Assembly: GCA_034766995.1 (NCBI GenBank)
Contig: CM068317.1
Location: 16,980,154 to 17,044,153, forward strand
Source: Acanthacorydalis orientalis
Lineage: Eukaryota > Arthropoda > Insecta > Megaloptera > Corydalidae
Reading direction: 5' to 3'
Length of the DNA: 64,000 bases
Part shown: positions 35,889 to 47,682 of the stretch, one piece after another
How the letters are laid out: the number at the start of each line of letters is the position of its first letter
Position numbering within the stretch: the stretch's first letter is position 1
Made by a program: the position numbers and the translations under genes
Notes under the pieces: model-generated
Database searches by the model: none
Seen by the model: the letters and a program-made list of their open reading frames with translations, nothing else
Told to the model about the DNA's origin: nothing

Positions 35889-37262
35889 ATGATAAAGTTG
35901 CCAACATATGTCAACAAAACCAATGAATTAATTACAAAATTAAAAATAGTTACTCACTACGCCAATGTTCGTACAAGTATTGTAAGTGACAGGAATCTGT
36001 GTCTTCGTACTATGTCTCAATTATTTAGACTGTCTTCATTAAAACTTGGAAATGGGTTGGTGGTGTCAGGCTTTGCAACAGTCGATAGCTAGAAGAATGT
36101 TTCGAATTTTGTATCGCATCGTCGAGACTCGTTACAAATTGAAACTAAATTACAGGATATTTTTATTACTTTTCAAAAGGACGTCGAGTAAACGTTAACC
36201 GATATCTATATTATAAACTTATATTAAACCAATTTGGATATTTTAAGAAATTTGTAATTGTTTGTTTTCTTTATGCATTTGTCATTATTTTTGGTATTTT
36301 TTTTAACACAGCATTTTATTGATCTGACAACACACACTTAATATATTATTAGTTATCAACGATAATTTTACATTAAAAAAATTCAATTTTTATTGCTATT
36401 TTCATACAGATACGGATATTGAATTATTTACAGGTGGTTATATCAGATTTTAATATGTTATTTTATCGTAATAAATTACTTTCCATACATTTCATAACAG
36501 TGTAAACCGCTCCGAAAATTTAAAAGATATAATTTCGAGATATTCATTTAATAATATTATTTGATAACTTAAAATTTAATTACTTTTCTGACAAAAGTAA
36601 AACCTTTCAAAAATTAAAATATTTATATTTTTTTACTTTTATACGAAGAGAAAATAACTATAGATGTAGTATTTTTGATCAGGTTAATTAGGAATTTTTA
36701 TTATTTAACAGTTTTTTTAAAAGATTAACGATTTATTATAAATTAGCAACTATTGAAAGACCCTATTGTTCTTAATAATTTTGGGTCATTTTAGAGAACG
36801 AAATCGATCGAAAACATTCCTACAATTAAACCGGAATCCGGAAACCGATATTTCTCTTCCTGCCAATTCAGTTAGAGAGAAAATTGTCGCGCCTTCGATA
36901 TTAACTTCAATTATGCTTTCAGAACTAAATTAACTGCAAACTTGGCAATGACGGTGTGTTTGCTTTTAAGTATTAGTTCATTTAGCTATAAGTGTAGATT
37001 TGTCAGTAAATGTGTAGGTGTGTGTGTGTAAATATGTATGTGTGTGTTTATGAGACAGGGTATCAGCCAACACTCGTGACAAAACCACCACAGACCAAGT
37101 TGATGTTTGTGAAAATGCAGATGACGCGAGTGTTCGCGCAGCTTTTCTCTAAACGTGTGCAAAAGTTTTGTCTAGAGTTAATTTATAACACGTTCAGGCG
37201 GTGACTTAATTAAGATTCACCTAAAACTTATCGGAAATGAATATTTTCTAAAATTGTCTATT

Positions 37263-37265
<3 letters not shown>
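35889..37265. other. Non-repetitive region with two unassigned ORFs and a GC-richer patch
   Basis: A 67-codon frame (35889-36092, with NGLVVSGFATVDS at its end) and a 64-codon frame (37010-37204, with TGYQPTLVTKPPQTK) are not low complexity, but I recognise neither. The patch 36780-37200 has more CG dinucleotides (ccggaatccggaaacc at 36831-36846). Exons or regulatory DNA are possible; no splice signals are convincing. Confidence 0.3.
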
Positions 37266-37313
<48 letters not shown>

Positions 37314-37711
37314 CTGAAAAGAGTAATTATGAATACGTTTTCAAATTATTGTATATTAATATAAATAAATTTGATATTAAATTAAGTTCAGAATTCCATC
37401 TTTTGCTCTTTAATTCGAGAATAGTTTTAATAAATACATTAATAAAGTTCTTGATTTCTTGTCTGGTTTATCATTTTTTTATTTATCTATGAAATATTAT
37501 ATAAACAGCGGTCATTTACGAAACTTTAGAATTTAAGTTTATTACATCGTGTAAGCTGGCTGAGATTCTACTGCTGACGCTAGATAAACGTTACGTGAAA
37601 AGACCCGACAAAATGTGGATTATCAAGAAATTACATAATTAGCCTCAATTTAGTGTAATGACTGGAATATTAAAAAAATGCAATTTTTATTACATGGATC
37701 CAATGTATATA

Positions 37712-37741
<30 letters not shown>
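37266..37741. repeat. (TA)n arrays bordering a mariner
   Basis: Arrays lie at 37266-37311 and 37710-37741. The second touches the mariner end directly, consistent with insertion at a TA within the array. Confidence 0.85.
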
Positions 37742-37742
<1 letters not shown>

Positions 37743-38265
37743 CAGGTTTGTAGAAAAATAATTGCAGTTTATAATCTTCAAATTTATATACATTTGTCTC
37801 AACTAGATGTTTTAAATAATTTAGAACTGTAAGATGACTAATGCCTAACTTTTGTGCAAGCTCTCGAATTGTTGAATGTGGTTCTGATTCAATTAACGCT
37901 TTGAGTTCCTCGTTATGAACTGAAGAATAACGCCCGCAATCTTCTTCATTTTCAAGGTTCTCGTCCCCAGTATGAAATTTTTGGAACCATCATTACACCG
38001 TATATTCCTTAATAGTACCCATGCCAAAAGCACTGTTTCGTTTACGATCAGTTTCTGCTTCTTTACTACCCGTTTTGAACTCATACAAAATTGCTTCTTT
38101 TTCATTCTTAATTCAATAGTCCAATTTGAATCAAAATCAATAGTAAAACAAAAGTCAATGTTGGCAAAATCCAGAACGAAAAATGCACTTTAAATGAAAA
38201 TAACATGAACACCAAATAACATATTCATTGAAAAAAATAAGGTTAGAATCCCGAACAGTTCTTAG
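37742..38265 (-). mobile_element. Hsmar1-like mariner, internally deleted and truncated at its 5' end
   Basis: The left end caggtttgtagaaaaataat (37744-37763) is the 3' terminus. On the minus strand the N-terminal part is readable from 38105 (MKKKQF, then NETVLLAWVLLRNIRC across a frame change). The second helix-turn-helix (ELAQKLGISHL type, 37840-37880) follows, then the sequence jumps straight to the 3' leader. The catalytic core is absent. At the 5' side the ggttagaat block is present but the TIR is replaced after about 38255, where a TA-rich array begins. The junction differs from copies at 26235 and 44740. Confidence 0.83.
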
Positions 38266-38274
38266 TAAACTTAT

Positions 38275-38307
<33 letters not shown>

Positions 38308-40490
38308 CATACATATATATATATATATATATAACGAGAGAGAGAAAGATGTAGTTATGTTAAAAAAAAAATTCATAAGATAATCTTCAGCATTCATATG
38401 ATTGTGGAATATGGAATGGACAATAATTCATTTCATATTACTTTCCTTGAATATAATATACCTAGATATCTTGCATACTAAATGAATATAATCTTGTCTT
38501 ATGTGCATATTTATGAAACTATTATGTATCTTTTTTCTATTTATAAAATATTTACTTCTAGAACGTAAAAAATATAGGCTAGACTATCAAGTATACTTAA
38601 AAAAGTACAATATGTTATGGATTAATTTTTCGGGATTACCTTATTTCATTTAAATATTTACCTTCTTCTTTTGAATTATAATATTTTATTTGTCATTCTG
38701 CAATTATAAATATTGTAATTATGGTGAAATGTACTCAAACGTATTAATATTCTGTTTTTTTAGCCAGATAAGAAATAGTAATTGCGTTTATCAGATCATA
38801 TAAAGACTGCATATTTTTTATATATGAAACACATTTGACAGAAAATATATACTTTTGAGAGTGTTAACTAGTGCTATTTGTCTTTTTCGAAGTTCTATTC
38901 CTAAATAAGACAACATAGAAAAACATATTATATCACCTAAAACAATTACATCCTTTCAAAATTACTAAAATACCACATTACAACAATTCAACCAATGATT
39001 AAAGCTATGTTTTTTCTGTTTTTTAAATGCATTTTTTTTTACTTTTGAGGTATCTAGTTATAAAAATCATACATAATCAGTTTTATTTTAGCAATCTGCT
39101 TTAAACTTTACCCATACCATATGTTATAGAGTCTTTATCTAAATAAAAATGTATCATAAAGCACTCTCGAAAACTTTATATGAGCAATTTTAATATATTG
39201 GAAAATTTTAATACCAGTATGATAGAAATAAATTTCTAAGAAGTTATGACCTTGTAGAAATGCTTTGAATTATGCTTAGAATAGCTAATTTAACACTGAC
39301 AACGTGTACCAAAATTAATTAGGTTGGAATATGAGTGTTAAATCAACTGTTTGAGTACAACCTTAATTTTCAATTTTCAATGAGCATATCTTTATTGAAT
39401 TACTGTTAAAATAATCTAGTAATAAATTGAGTTGTAAATATTGATAAAATTCAATTTTATACGCCAACATAAATCGAAAAATATAGTATCTGGATACCAA
39501 TGAAGACCTGTTACCAACAATCAAAAAATCAATATACGAATAATTTTTTTCTATGTATATGATAGGATATTCGAGAAGTAGTGCAGTTAGAGCCCTTAAA
39601 TCAAAATCAAATTACTTATTTAACACGTCAGCATATCAACATGTCAAACCCCACAAACTTTTCTCCATCATAATATACTGTATAAATGATAATTATATAT
39701 TTTTTTATTAAAACTGGTTCGTTAGAAATGTCAATATTTTCAAATTTTATGCGTATGAAATCTTAATAAAGGAAGTAAGATTAATTAATTAGTATATTAA
39801 AAATATAAGACGAAAGATTTATGTAGCATTACAAAATAACTGACCTAATAATCAGTAAAAGGAGTTTGATTACATTACATATCATGACAACATATAAGAA
39901 GAACAAATGAAATATGTTATTAACTTCGATGAGAACTTTTAATATATCCTACACATTATTTGATTCCGATGAAGAAACGATTCAATTTTAACATGTATCA
40001 AAGAAAAAAAAATTAAAAATTGTTGTAAAATATATATATAGAAATTTTTAAATATAAATTAAAAAAATATATAAAGTTATTGAAAAGTTAGCCCAAACGT
40101 CTCAATTAATGGAGGAATATATTGGCAATAATATTATCTATAAACCATTAATATTATTTCGAGAAATAATGCCGAATAATCTACTGCTATTATTTTAAAA
40201 AGAATCTACATTATTATTATACAAAATTAAAAAACAAAACAAAAGAAATTAATAAATATGCATTACTTAAAAAAGTTCTGAGGCATTTCAAAATTTTTCA
40301 GAAAGTTATTTTAAGAAGAGTGTAAAATGTCCTATAACACCCGATCTTGAACACATAAAAGGTCAGTAAAACAAGTCAGGTAGTTCAGAAAGGTTCACGG
40401 GTAAAACAAATTTACAAGGAATTAAGACAACGGGAAAAAAGTGAATTTTGGTGAACTTAAGAACGTAAATTGATAAATGGAATAGTTTAA
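38275..40490. other. AT-rich stretch with one TA array, no gene seen
   Basis: A compound TA/ATAC array lies at 38275-38332 and is followed by a GA run. The rest is AT-rich without terminal repeats or coding signals. Confidence 0.55.
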
Positions 40491-40555
40491 TGATATATAT
40501 GTACATAGTTTAATGATATATGTGTACATATATATATACATATATATGTACACAT
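40487..40555. repeat. 23-bp tandem duplication and palindrome
   Basis: tagtttaatgatatat plus gtaca occurs twice in a row (40485-40530). It is followed by a palindromic stretch in which gtgtacatatatata is mirrored by tatatatgtacaca. It lies directly before the piggyBac-like end at 40560. Confidence 0.75.
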
Positions 40556-40559
40556 TAAC

Positions 40560-41420
40560 CTCTTCAGTGACGATTTTTTTATAGTGAGAAAAAAATGATT
40601 TACTTTTTGGTTTGATTACGTTTCAGTCATTTTATATCAAGAGTAATTCACAAAATAAGAAAAAATCGGAAAAACAATAAAAATGTACAAAAAAACGAAT
40701 GTCCATATATGTGGCCGGTGAGCGTTATTGGTAATATATGAGTGAAAAGATATCATACATTCCGTGCATACCGATTCTTCATATTTCTCACAAATGTTGC
40801 GAGTTTCGTCTCATACAGTTTTTGTCGTGACATCTTAGAAGACTTTTCAGTTCTATTTTTTTAAGATAGTGACTTATACCGTCTAGTCTGATTTCAAGAA
40901 CGACTTTTATCTAGCTTTTGAATTTTTTAAGTGAAGGCTCACATCTAGAACTTGAACTTGAAGGTCTACATCGTTTTTTTGATCTCTTCACCCATTTGTA
41001 TCATTATGATAGCTATTGTCGCTTTAAACTCCGGAAGACTCATTTTCATTGCACATTTTTTTTTCATTTCGGAAACATTTATGTGGAATGATTCTTTTCC
41101 GCAATCAATGGAATGCCGAATAATTTCCCGTATATATTTTCAAAAATGTCGTGGGTTTTCAAGAAATGCATTATCTCTTTCAGCGTACCAAATTGCAATA
41201 TATTGATGTTGCCTCATATCTATATAAAACGGACTTTCATCGACACCAGTCTCACTTTCAAAAACACCTCCCCATTTTTAGGACAACGATATTAAAATCT
41301 CTCATAGAATCAGAACATTCTTTCTCAATTATAGATCATCTGCTCAGGACACTTACTTCTTCCGTATCACATAATTTTTTTCAAATCTTCAATATCTGAG
41401 CTTTCATTATTGCCTTTCTG
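40560..41420 (-). pseudogene. piggyBac-like transposase relic with Cys-rich C-terminus
   Basis: The left border reads TTAA then cctcttcagtgacg (from 40556), a piggyBac-type end. Reading the minus strand toward it, a segment EMKKKCAMKMSLPEFKATIA is followed by RPSSSSRCEPSLKK and, near 40770-40830, KTV-DETRNICEKYEESVC with TECM after it. The latter resembles the C-terminal cysteine-rich domain of piggyBac transposases (KT..xC..C...C..C). Further upstream (41250-41400) is an acidic region with DIED and EEVS typical of the N-terminus, so the middle appears deleted. No right TTAA end was found. Stops are frequent. Confidence 0.45.
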
Positions 41421-41439
41421 CAGTGATTTGAATCTCATT

Positions 41440-41441
<2 letters not shown>

Positions 41442-41484
<43 letters not shown>

Positions 41485-42000
41485 CCATCGCAATATGGGT
41501 ATCTAATATCATAAATTATATATTTTATAGTACACTTGCACAAAGTGTGCAATCATGCTTACGGTTATAGGAAAAAAATACCACTTGAAACGATAACGGT
41601 ACACATACTCGTATGTGTACATTTATTAATTTCTTATAAGATAGAATTAATATAGCAAATTCCGTTATTAAATTAAGACAGTTATTAAAACGTAATATAT
41701 ATTATATATCTTGTATTATATTTATCAAAGATTAACGATATTTTTCAAATAATCAAACAACTTTAATACTCGAAGAACCAACATTACGCTATTTTAATAT
41801 CACCAACTCTACAGTATAAAAAAAGATTATCAGTGCAGTTATGCGATAAGGTTTTTGTTTTTCTTGTCGAGATATTCTGTAGTGAATAATTTACCATCAA
41901 AATTTCACTTCTTTGCTAGTGAAAATGATTACAATTTAAAAAAATCAAACCCGTGTATGTCAGTACTCTTGAGTGGTTAATTAAATTGTAATTCAATGTC
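41442..42000. other. AT-rich stretch with (TA)n array
   Basis: The array lies at 41442-41478. The words acacatactcgtatgtgtac (41602-41621) form a small perfect palindrome. Nothing else was seen. Confidence 0.5.
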
Positions 42001-42010
42001 CTGATAGCCA

Positions 42011-43007
42011 GCTCTCTTTTAGATCATCTAGGTGTCTGTTATCTACTACTATTTTTGACCTGGGTAGCATCTTCAAGTAGACATAAAGGAACGGAGCATT
42101 AAACTTATATAGAATGAAAATAATATAAATTAAAAATAAAATAATTAAGTTAAAAATTTTAAAACTCTGGAAATATTATAAAAACAACATATTAAATAAA
42201 CAAATAAATACAAATAGTAACACGATTTTATACCTTAAGGTTATAAAACACGTCCAATTTAAACATGTTGTATATAAATAACTATAAATTAGATTTAAAA
42301 TCAAAATCATCAATTGAATAGGAAGTCAAAGATGTCATTAAAAAGTAAGCATCTGCTCTTGTTCAGTCGTATTCGGTCGATCATGACGCGCATGTGCAAT
42401 CTGAATTTTCAACTGTACAAACACAAAGTATAGGTGTTTCAAAATTGCTATATATGCATCTAATAGTAAACAAATACTACTCACAAAACACTACTGCACC
42501 GTATCCTTTGGTTTTATACGATCAACGAGTTGATCCGTAGAGTAATGCTCCTATTTACGGTGTATCTGGCACCAAAGACACCATTCTCATTCATTTGTTG
42601 AACAAGAACGACCTTTTTGCCGAGTACTGCCAACACAAGCAGCCAAGGCTACTTGCACTGAAAGATGAGGACTAATAAGAGCTTCTACATGTAGACTACA
42701 AAAATCTCAAAAGTAGTAAGAGAATACTTTCTCGGACATCCGAGATCTCTACTAGCTGAGCTGTTAAATGTAGCAATTTGTGATATAATAACACCCATGA
42801 CACCATCAGTTTATTCAAACTACCCGAGTCGTGAGGTGTAAAACTTAGTACTCTCAAATGGTACATTTTTCAAATGAATCGCAGGTCTTACAGCTATACT
42901 ATGCAGATTTAAAATCGGTGTCTAATACCCACCTAAAGATTAAAAATGTTTGGAAATTAATGATAGAGAATAGATACTTAGATGATCGAAGAGGACGGAG
43001 ACCACTA
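42011..43007. mobile_element. Candidate DNA transposon of unknown family with imperfect TIRs
   Basis: gctctcttttagatcatcta at 42010-42029 and the reverse of 42970-42996 (gtcctcttcgatcatctaag) match well and similarity continues inward for about 35 bases, about 1 kb apart. The interior around 42480-42700 is less AT-rich than its surroundings and reads on the minus strand as VVLVQQMNENGVFGARYTVN, but I cannot assign it. No target duplication is evident. Confidence 0.35.
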
Positions 43008-43649
43008 GAATAATACGTTAAATTTTAATAGGTATAAAAACAGTCACAATTTTATATTATAATCATTTAGTGTCAATAGATAAATAATGTTTAGTTTAAT
43101 GAAAGTTTGTATGAATTTTTTTTATGGGCACACCTGCCGCATGTACATATTTAATGAAATATTTCCTATGCTGAATACGCATCTAATCAATAAAAAACTA
43201 TTAGATATTTATTTTTATACATCGATTTTGAATTATTCTCTCGTATCAATGAAACAAATTACAAAATAAAACTATCAAGTTTAATCTTTTTTAATTTTTG
43301 TTTCAAAAATTTAATAAGTAGTTTAATGGAGCATAAGTAACATTTTTTTTAATTTAAGTAACTTCATTACAAAGTATAACAATGATATTATAAACTGAAA
43401 CGCTAATTGTAATATATGCTCTTAAATTGTCTTTAAATATTTTTTTCATAGAAAGTACATTTTTTAAATTTATACGTAACGGAAGGTAGCTAAAAAGTTT
43501 TGCATACGAGGTCATAACTCTTAAAATACAAAGCATAGTGAGATTAATGCATGCGTATTGTTTATCTTGAACCATACTGTATAACTCTGTTTTTCCATCA
43601 GTTAACGTTACCTACTGAGAATCAACATGTAGCTACATACAAATATTGT
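43008..43649. other. AT-rich stretch, nothing seen
   Basis: Short AT-rich frames only. Confidence 0.55.
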
Positions 43650-44560
43650 CAGTGCTCATTAAATTTCTTACAGATGAAAAGGTGTCATTCACAGCCATTC
43701 ATCAACAACTAAAAAATATTTTTGATGATTATTGTATCAAGAGATTTACTGTAAATCGTTGGTTAAAAAATAATTTCGATCTTTTTAACAGACAAGGACA
43801 AACCTTATCTGAGTAGACCTATCACGAAATAATCAATTTTATCAATAACGTTTTATTTCTTTAAAAAAACAAAATGTTATTAATACAAATCCTGAAACAA
43901 AAAATAATAAGCCAAATTTCATATATAAGATTGCAAAAAAAGGTGTGTTCCTTGAGTGCCACGAATGTTGATTCGAAAAATCCAAACGGTTTGAAGTTTC
44001 TAATAAAAGTTTGCAGGTTTGCTAAACAAGATAATGATTTTCTGCTGTCTATAATTACAAGACATGAAACTTAAGTGGATTATTTTAAATTTGACGAACA
44101 TTTACTGGAATACCGTTATGGCACGTTCTGTCTAGAATGGGAAAATGTTAAATTTAAAACATCCTGTGACAAGTTATGGAGACAATCTTTTGAAATGTGC
44201 AACATGTTTATTTGGTAAATGTTTTCGAATGAAGATCAATTATTCAATTACACTCATGGTACGTTAAATCTTTGTCCAAATTGAGAAGACGTGTTAATTA
44301 CATTCGGATGTAATTTTGACCTAACTGTGCTTTATCATTAAAATGCAAGGACACAATTCAAAACTAATTTATGACACCATGAAGTGAAACAAATTTGATG
44401 TCCTTCCATACAAGATTTAAAATTATAAACTTTCATTTATTCGCAGCATTCAAACATATTTTCAAAGGATAAAATTTAGAATTTGACGACCAGTTAAGGT
44501 TACTAAGAAAAATTATTTAGGTTAATAAACACCAGATTTCTTCACTAATGAAATAAAAAA
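43650..44560 (+). pseudogene. Mariner transposase relic (fifth type, Mos1-like spacing)
   Basis: It reads VSFTAIHQQLKNIFDDYCIK, then RFTVNRWLKN in the first helix-turn-helix. The open segment 43874-44074 ends DNDFLLSII, TRHET, which is the first catalytic motif with GDET changed to RHET (Asp to His). The second motif is HDNAR with its Asp codon replaced by TAA (YH-stop-NARTQF). The third site reads NYKLSFIRSIQ, so that Asp is lost as well. LINTRF near 44523-44540 resembles the C-terminal end. All three catalytic residues are gone, the most decayed of the mariners here. TIRs were not identified. Confidence 0.75.
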
Positions 44561-44739
44561 AACTTACTACTCATTAGATAAAACTATTGGCAATGCTAAT
44601 AGTTATATTGGAAAATAAATTCACTCCTGGGAAGATTAGTGTTTGATCTTTCTTCCTTTTTTCTTTAACTCTAATATTTCAAATCATTCAAGAATGATGA
44701 TCTCCTGTACTAAACTTTTCAATTACCTTTCGTATATAC

Positions 44740-45283
44740 TTAGTTGGTAGAAAAATAATTCCAATTTACGACCTTCAAATTCATACACATGTCATTTTTT
44801 TTATTTTTTTGGTTCTTTTAAGAGGTCCATAGCTGTTGGACGACTCTCGCCTAACTTTTATGCAAGCTCTTGAATTGTTGTGCGTGGTTCTATTTCAAGT
44901 AAAACCTTCAGTTGGTCGATATGAACTGAAGGAGGACGCTTGCGACCTGCTTCATCTTTAAGGTTCTCATCCCTAGTACGAAATTTTTGCAACCATCATT
45001 GTACCGAACGTTCTTTAACAGTACCCATACAAAAAAAGCATCGGTTAGTTTACGAACAGTTTCTGCTGCTTTACCACCCGTTTTGAACTCTTACAAAAAT
45101 GCTTTGATTTACTTCTTTTTCATCTATAATTTAATAGTCCAATTTGAAGCAAAATTATTAATAAAACCAAAGTCGATGTTACCAAAATACAGACCAAAAA
45201 ATGCACTTTAAAGTAATATTAACATCAACACGACGAAATGACAACATTCAGAAAACAAAAACTACAATTATTTTCCTACCAAC

Positions 45284-45287
<4 letters not shown>
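44740..45287 (-). mobile_element. Hsmar1-like mariner, short internally deleted copy
   Basis: The left end ttagttggtagaaaaataat (44740-44759) and right end ttttcctaccaacctaa (45271-45287) are both well kept. On the minus strand, MKKK-type start at 45123 leads through the first helix-turn-helix and into ELAxKLG-type sequence near 44850, then directly to the 3' leader. The catalytic core is missing. The right end touches a long (TA)n array (45288-45335). Confidence 0.88.

Positions 45288-45335
<48 letters not shown>
45288..45335. repeat. (TA)n microsatellite abutting a mariner end
   Basis: About 48 bases of TA follow the mariner TIR without any gap. Confidence 0.95.
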
Positions 45336-45338
<3 letters not shown>

Positions 45339-45415
45339 TATCTGCAAAAAATTTTCCATGACGTCGGATTTATTTATTTATGACGTCGAGATTCCATGGT
45401 ACTTAAATATGTTTA

Positions 45416-45600
45416 TCTCATATATAAAACAGCAACGTTTCTGTCTGTCTACGATAATAAATATACAGAAAAATGAATTTAAAAAAATATGTTTTCTGTT
45501 TCATTCGGTAACACGTAGAGGCTTAATAATTGACAAGTAGGCGAGCGCAGCGAACCCAGGGTTTGGTGAGCGCAGCATTAAGTGGGCAAAGAACCCTTGT
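45416..45600 (+). mobile_element. Possible small Helitron-like element
   Basis: It begins tctcatatataaaacagcaa, similar to Helitron starts seen in many arthropods, and has a GC-rich tail gcgagcgcagcgaaccc (45541-45557) and gggcaaagaaccc (45583-45595) that resembles the tails at 9842 and 13630. No clear CTRR end: it stops at cttg before T. A 60-codon frame inside (45358-45540) is unassigned. Confidence 0.35.
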
Positions 45601-45774
45601 ATATATGTATATATATATATATATACTCTTTAACAAATTGTCATCCTATTGATTAATATTTTCATCAGAATAATATCTATGATTTTGATGTAAACATTAT
45701 CAGTCACTCGTTTTTAAAGTTGGTCTTTAATACTGATTTTTTCCCATTATAAATAATAAAATCGAAAACCTATT
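45601..45774. other. TA array and short AT-rich spacer
   Basis: (TA)n at 45601-45625, then nothing recognised. Confidence 0.6.
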
Positions 45775-46570
45775 CATAGTTCGAAATCTGGCTTGTTCTC
45801 TTGGTTGAGCGAAATTTTGCTGCGCTTGTAGATGTTTTGAAATTATTTTTGTAAAGATCTTATATATCTTAGGTAGTAGACTAACTGACCAGTAGTTTTT
45901 CGAATCCTCTTTAAATCCTTGTTCTTCTTTTGTAGAAGAATTACGGTGCCTTTCTTCATTTATCTAGGATAGTTCTTTTTTCTATACACGATGTGAATAT
46001 ATCGGTAAGACCTTTTTCAGTTACTTCTCCTTCCAGCTGCAAGATTTCTACTATTAAATCATCATTCCCTGCTGCTCTTCCATTTTTTCATATTCTTTAT
46101 TGCATATGAGACCTCTTCCAGTAGTATTGATGGGACACATTGGTTTGTAAGTTTTTTATCTTAGTTTTCTTCATTACATGCATTTTTGTATAGCTAAATG
46201 TAAACTTTTTCTACCCTCTTGATGATTGGTGTTTTGTTAAATATTCTACTGTCATAGTTTAATTTCATAGCAATTAATGCTTTTTTCGAAAGATAAGGCT
46301 CTATTTCGTTTTTTGACAGCTTTGTTTTCTTCAATAGTCTTCCTCATTAGCTCCTTCTGTTATTCTCGAACGTTTTATCTTATAAGATTTTTCACTCTTT
46401 TGCCAAGTTTAATGTATTCAATTTGGTCTTTTACATTGTCCGCTAGGTTCAATTGTCTTCTCTTCTTCATTAGACATTACATCTTTTCTGGTATTTTTGT
46501 ATCTAATTTTATTGTAAAAGTTCCTATTTATTGTGCAGACTCCTTAATAATATTTTCCACTTTTTCGTTT
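45775..46570 (-). pseudogene. Non-LTR retrotransposon fragment, pre-RT and RT start
   Basis: Reading from 46560 on the minus strand: NLADNVKDQIEYIKLGKRVK, then LIRxNVREYQKELMRKTIEE in the linker between endonuclease and reverse transcriptase. Then come MCPINTTGRGLICNKE, GTVILLQKKNKDLK and LVYYLRYIRSLQK, ending QPREQARFRT. This is the finger region just upstream of the palm motifs present in the fragment at 19885-20345. The two fragments share the stretch around KIFTKIISKRL and look like the same LINE family. Stops and frameshifts are common. The 130-codon plus-strand frame at 46277-46669 is its antisense shadow. Confidence 0.75.
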
Positions 46571-46574
46571 TGCA

Positions 46575-46593
46575 ATATCTATCTATCTATCTA

Positions 46594-46646
<53 letters not shown>
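46575..46646. repeat. (TATC)n/(TA)n microsatellite
   Basis: A few ATCT units followed by about 45 bases of TA, directly at the 5' edge of the LINE fragment. Confidence 0.95.
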
Positions 46647-46647
<1 letters not shown>

Positions 46648-46859
46648 TTTTTTCCAACAATATATTTAAGAACTTTTAATAATTAATTATTATATATGCA
46701 TTCAATTCAAATATATAATATAATAAGATTAAAATATACATGACAAAAATATTTTGAAGTTTGTATATACAAATATTTATATACAAATGTACGAGTATAT
46801 ATGTGTTATGTATTTACATTTATTTCGCAATGAATATATTTCCTTATAGGAACTGTGTG

Positions 46860-47240
46860 TATTTGTACAGGTTTCAGCTTCTAGTTAAATAAACCTCGAC
46901 AAACTGTATTTGATTCCTTGAGGTGATGAATCGACAGAACAAAGAGGATTATTTGACTCGCTCGGACGAATTTATAAAATGAGAAAGCATCCTGAATAAG
47001 AATGACGTGTGATTTTGAGGAGGTGCATAGCGGTAACGATGGATGTGTATATATTAACTTATTGTGCGAGGTGAAGATATTGTCAAAGTTGGAATCCAAT
47101 TAAAACTTGACAAAGTTGAATGCGCGTATGATATGTATATGTATACGTATATGGTGTTTTGTCAATCCGATTGTGATGGAGTGATATCGAATGCACTGTT
47201 TAAAATTGTCTGTTTAAATAACAACGACGTTAACTCTATA
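46860..47240. other. GC-richer non-repetitive patch, unassigned
   Basis: The composition is more balanced than the flanks. A minus frame (46881-47099) includes HPSLPLCTSSKSHVILIQDA and a plus frame (47064-47255) overlaps it, but I recognise neither and see no convincing splice sites. It could be an exon, conserved non-coding DNA or old transposon. Confidence 0.25.
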
Positions 47241-47461
47241 TTTATCCATATTTAAATATATAATTATTCTATACTTGAATACTTTATTAAAGGAATTTAT
47301 AATTATAACAAATTATTAAATCATTTATTATATAAATATCCATTTACAACATCGGTTTGAAGGATATTATTTTTTATTTTTTTTATGTACTTTAACCTCT
47401 TATAGAATTGAATTTAATAAAAAATGAAATCTTATATTTCATATTTTTATACATTTTAAAC

Positions 47462-47462
47462 A

Positions 47463-47498
<36 letters not shown>

Positions 47499-47536
47499 AT
47501 ATAAAAACAAAAAAAAATAAAAATTAAATATTGTCA

Positions 47537-47592
<56 letters not shown>

Positions 47593-47682
47593 CATATAAA
47601 AATCAAAAAAAATAAAAATAATTCATACACTACTTAAATATTATCAATACATATATGTATATATATATATATATATATTGTA
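47462..47682. repeat. Tandemly duplicated unit separated by TA/TG arrays
   Basis: The unit gtcatataaaaa, A-rich core, then ttaaatattgtcaatacata occurs at 47495-47545 and again, with a 13-base insertion, at 47590-47655. Each copy is followed by a TA array, and a TG run lies between them. The structure suggests slippage or unequal exchange guided by the TA arrays. Confidence 0.8.

Noticed and set aside
40952..41399. Three plus-strand frames
   Set aside because: They are antisense to the piggyBac-like remnant and show no recognisable domain.
46277..46669. 130-codon plus-strand frame
   Set aside because: It is antisense to the LINE fragment, whose minus-strand motifs are convincing, and ends in TA repeats.
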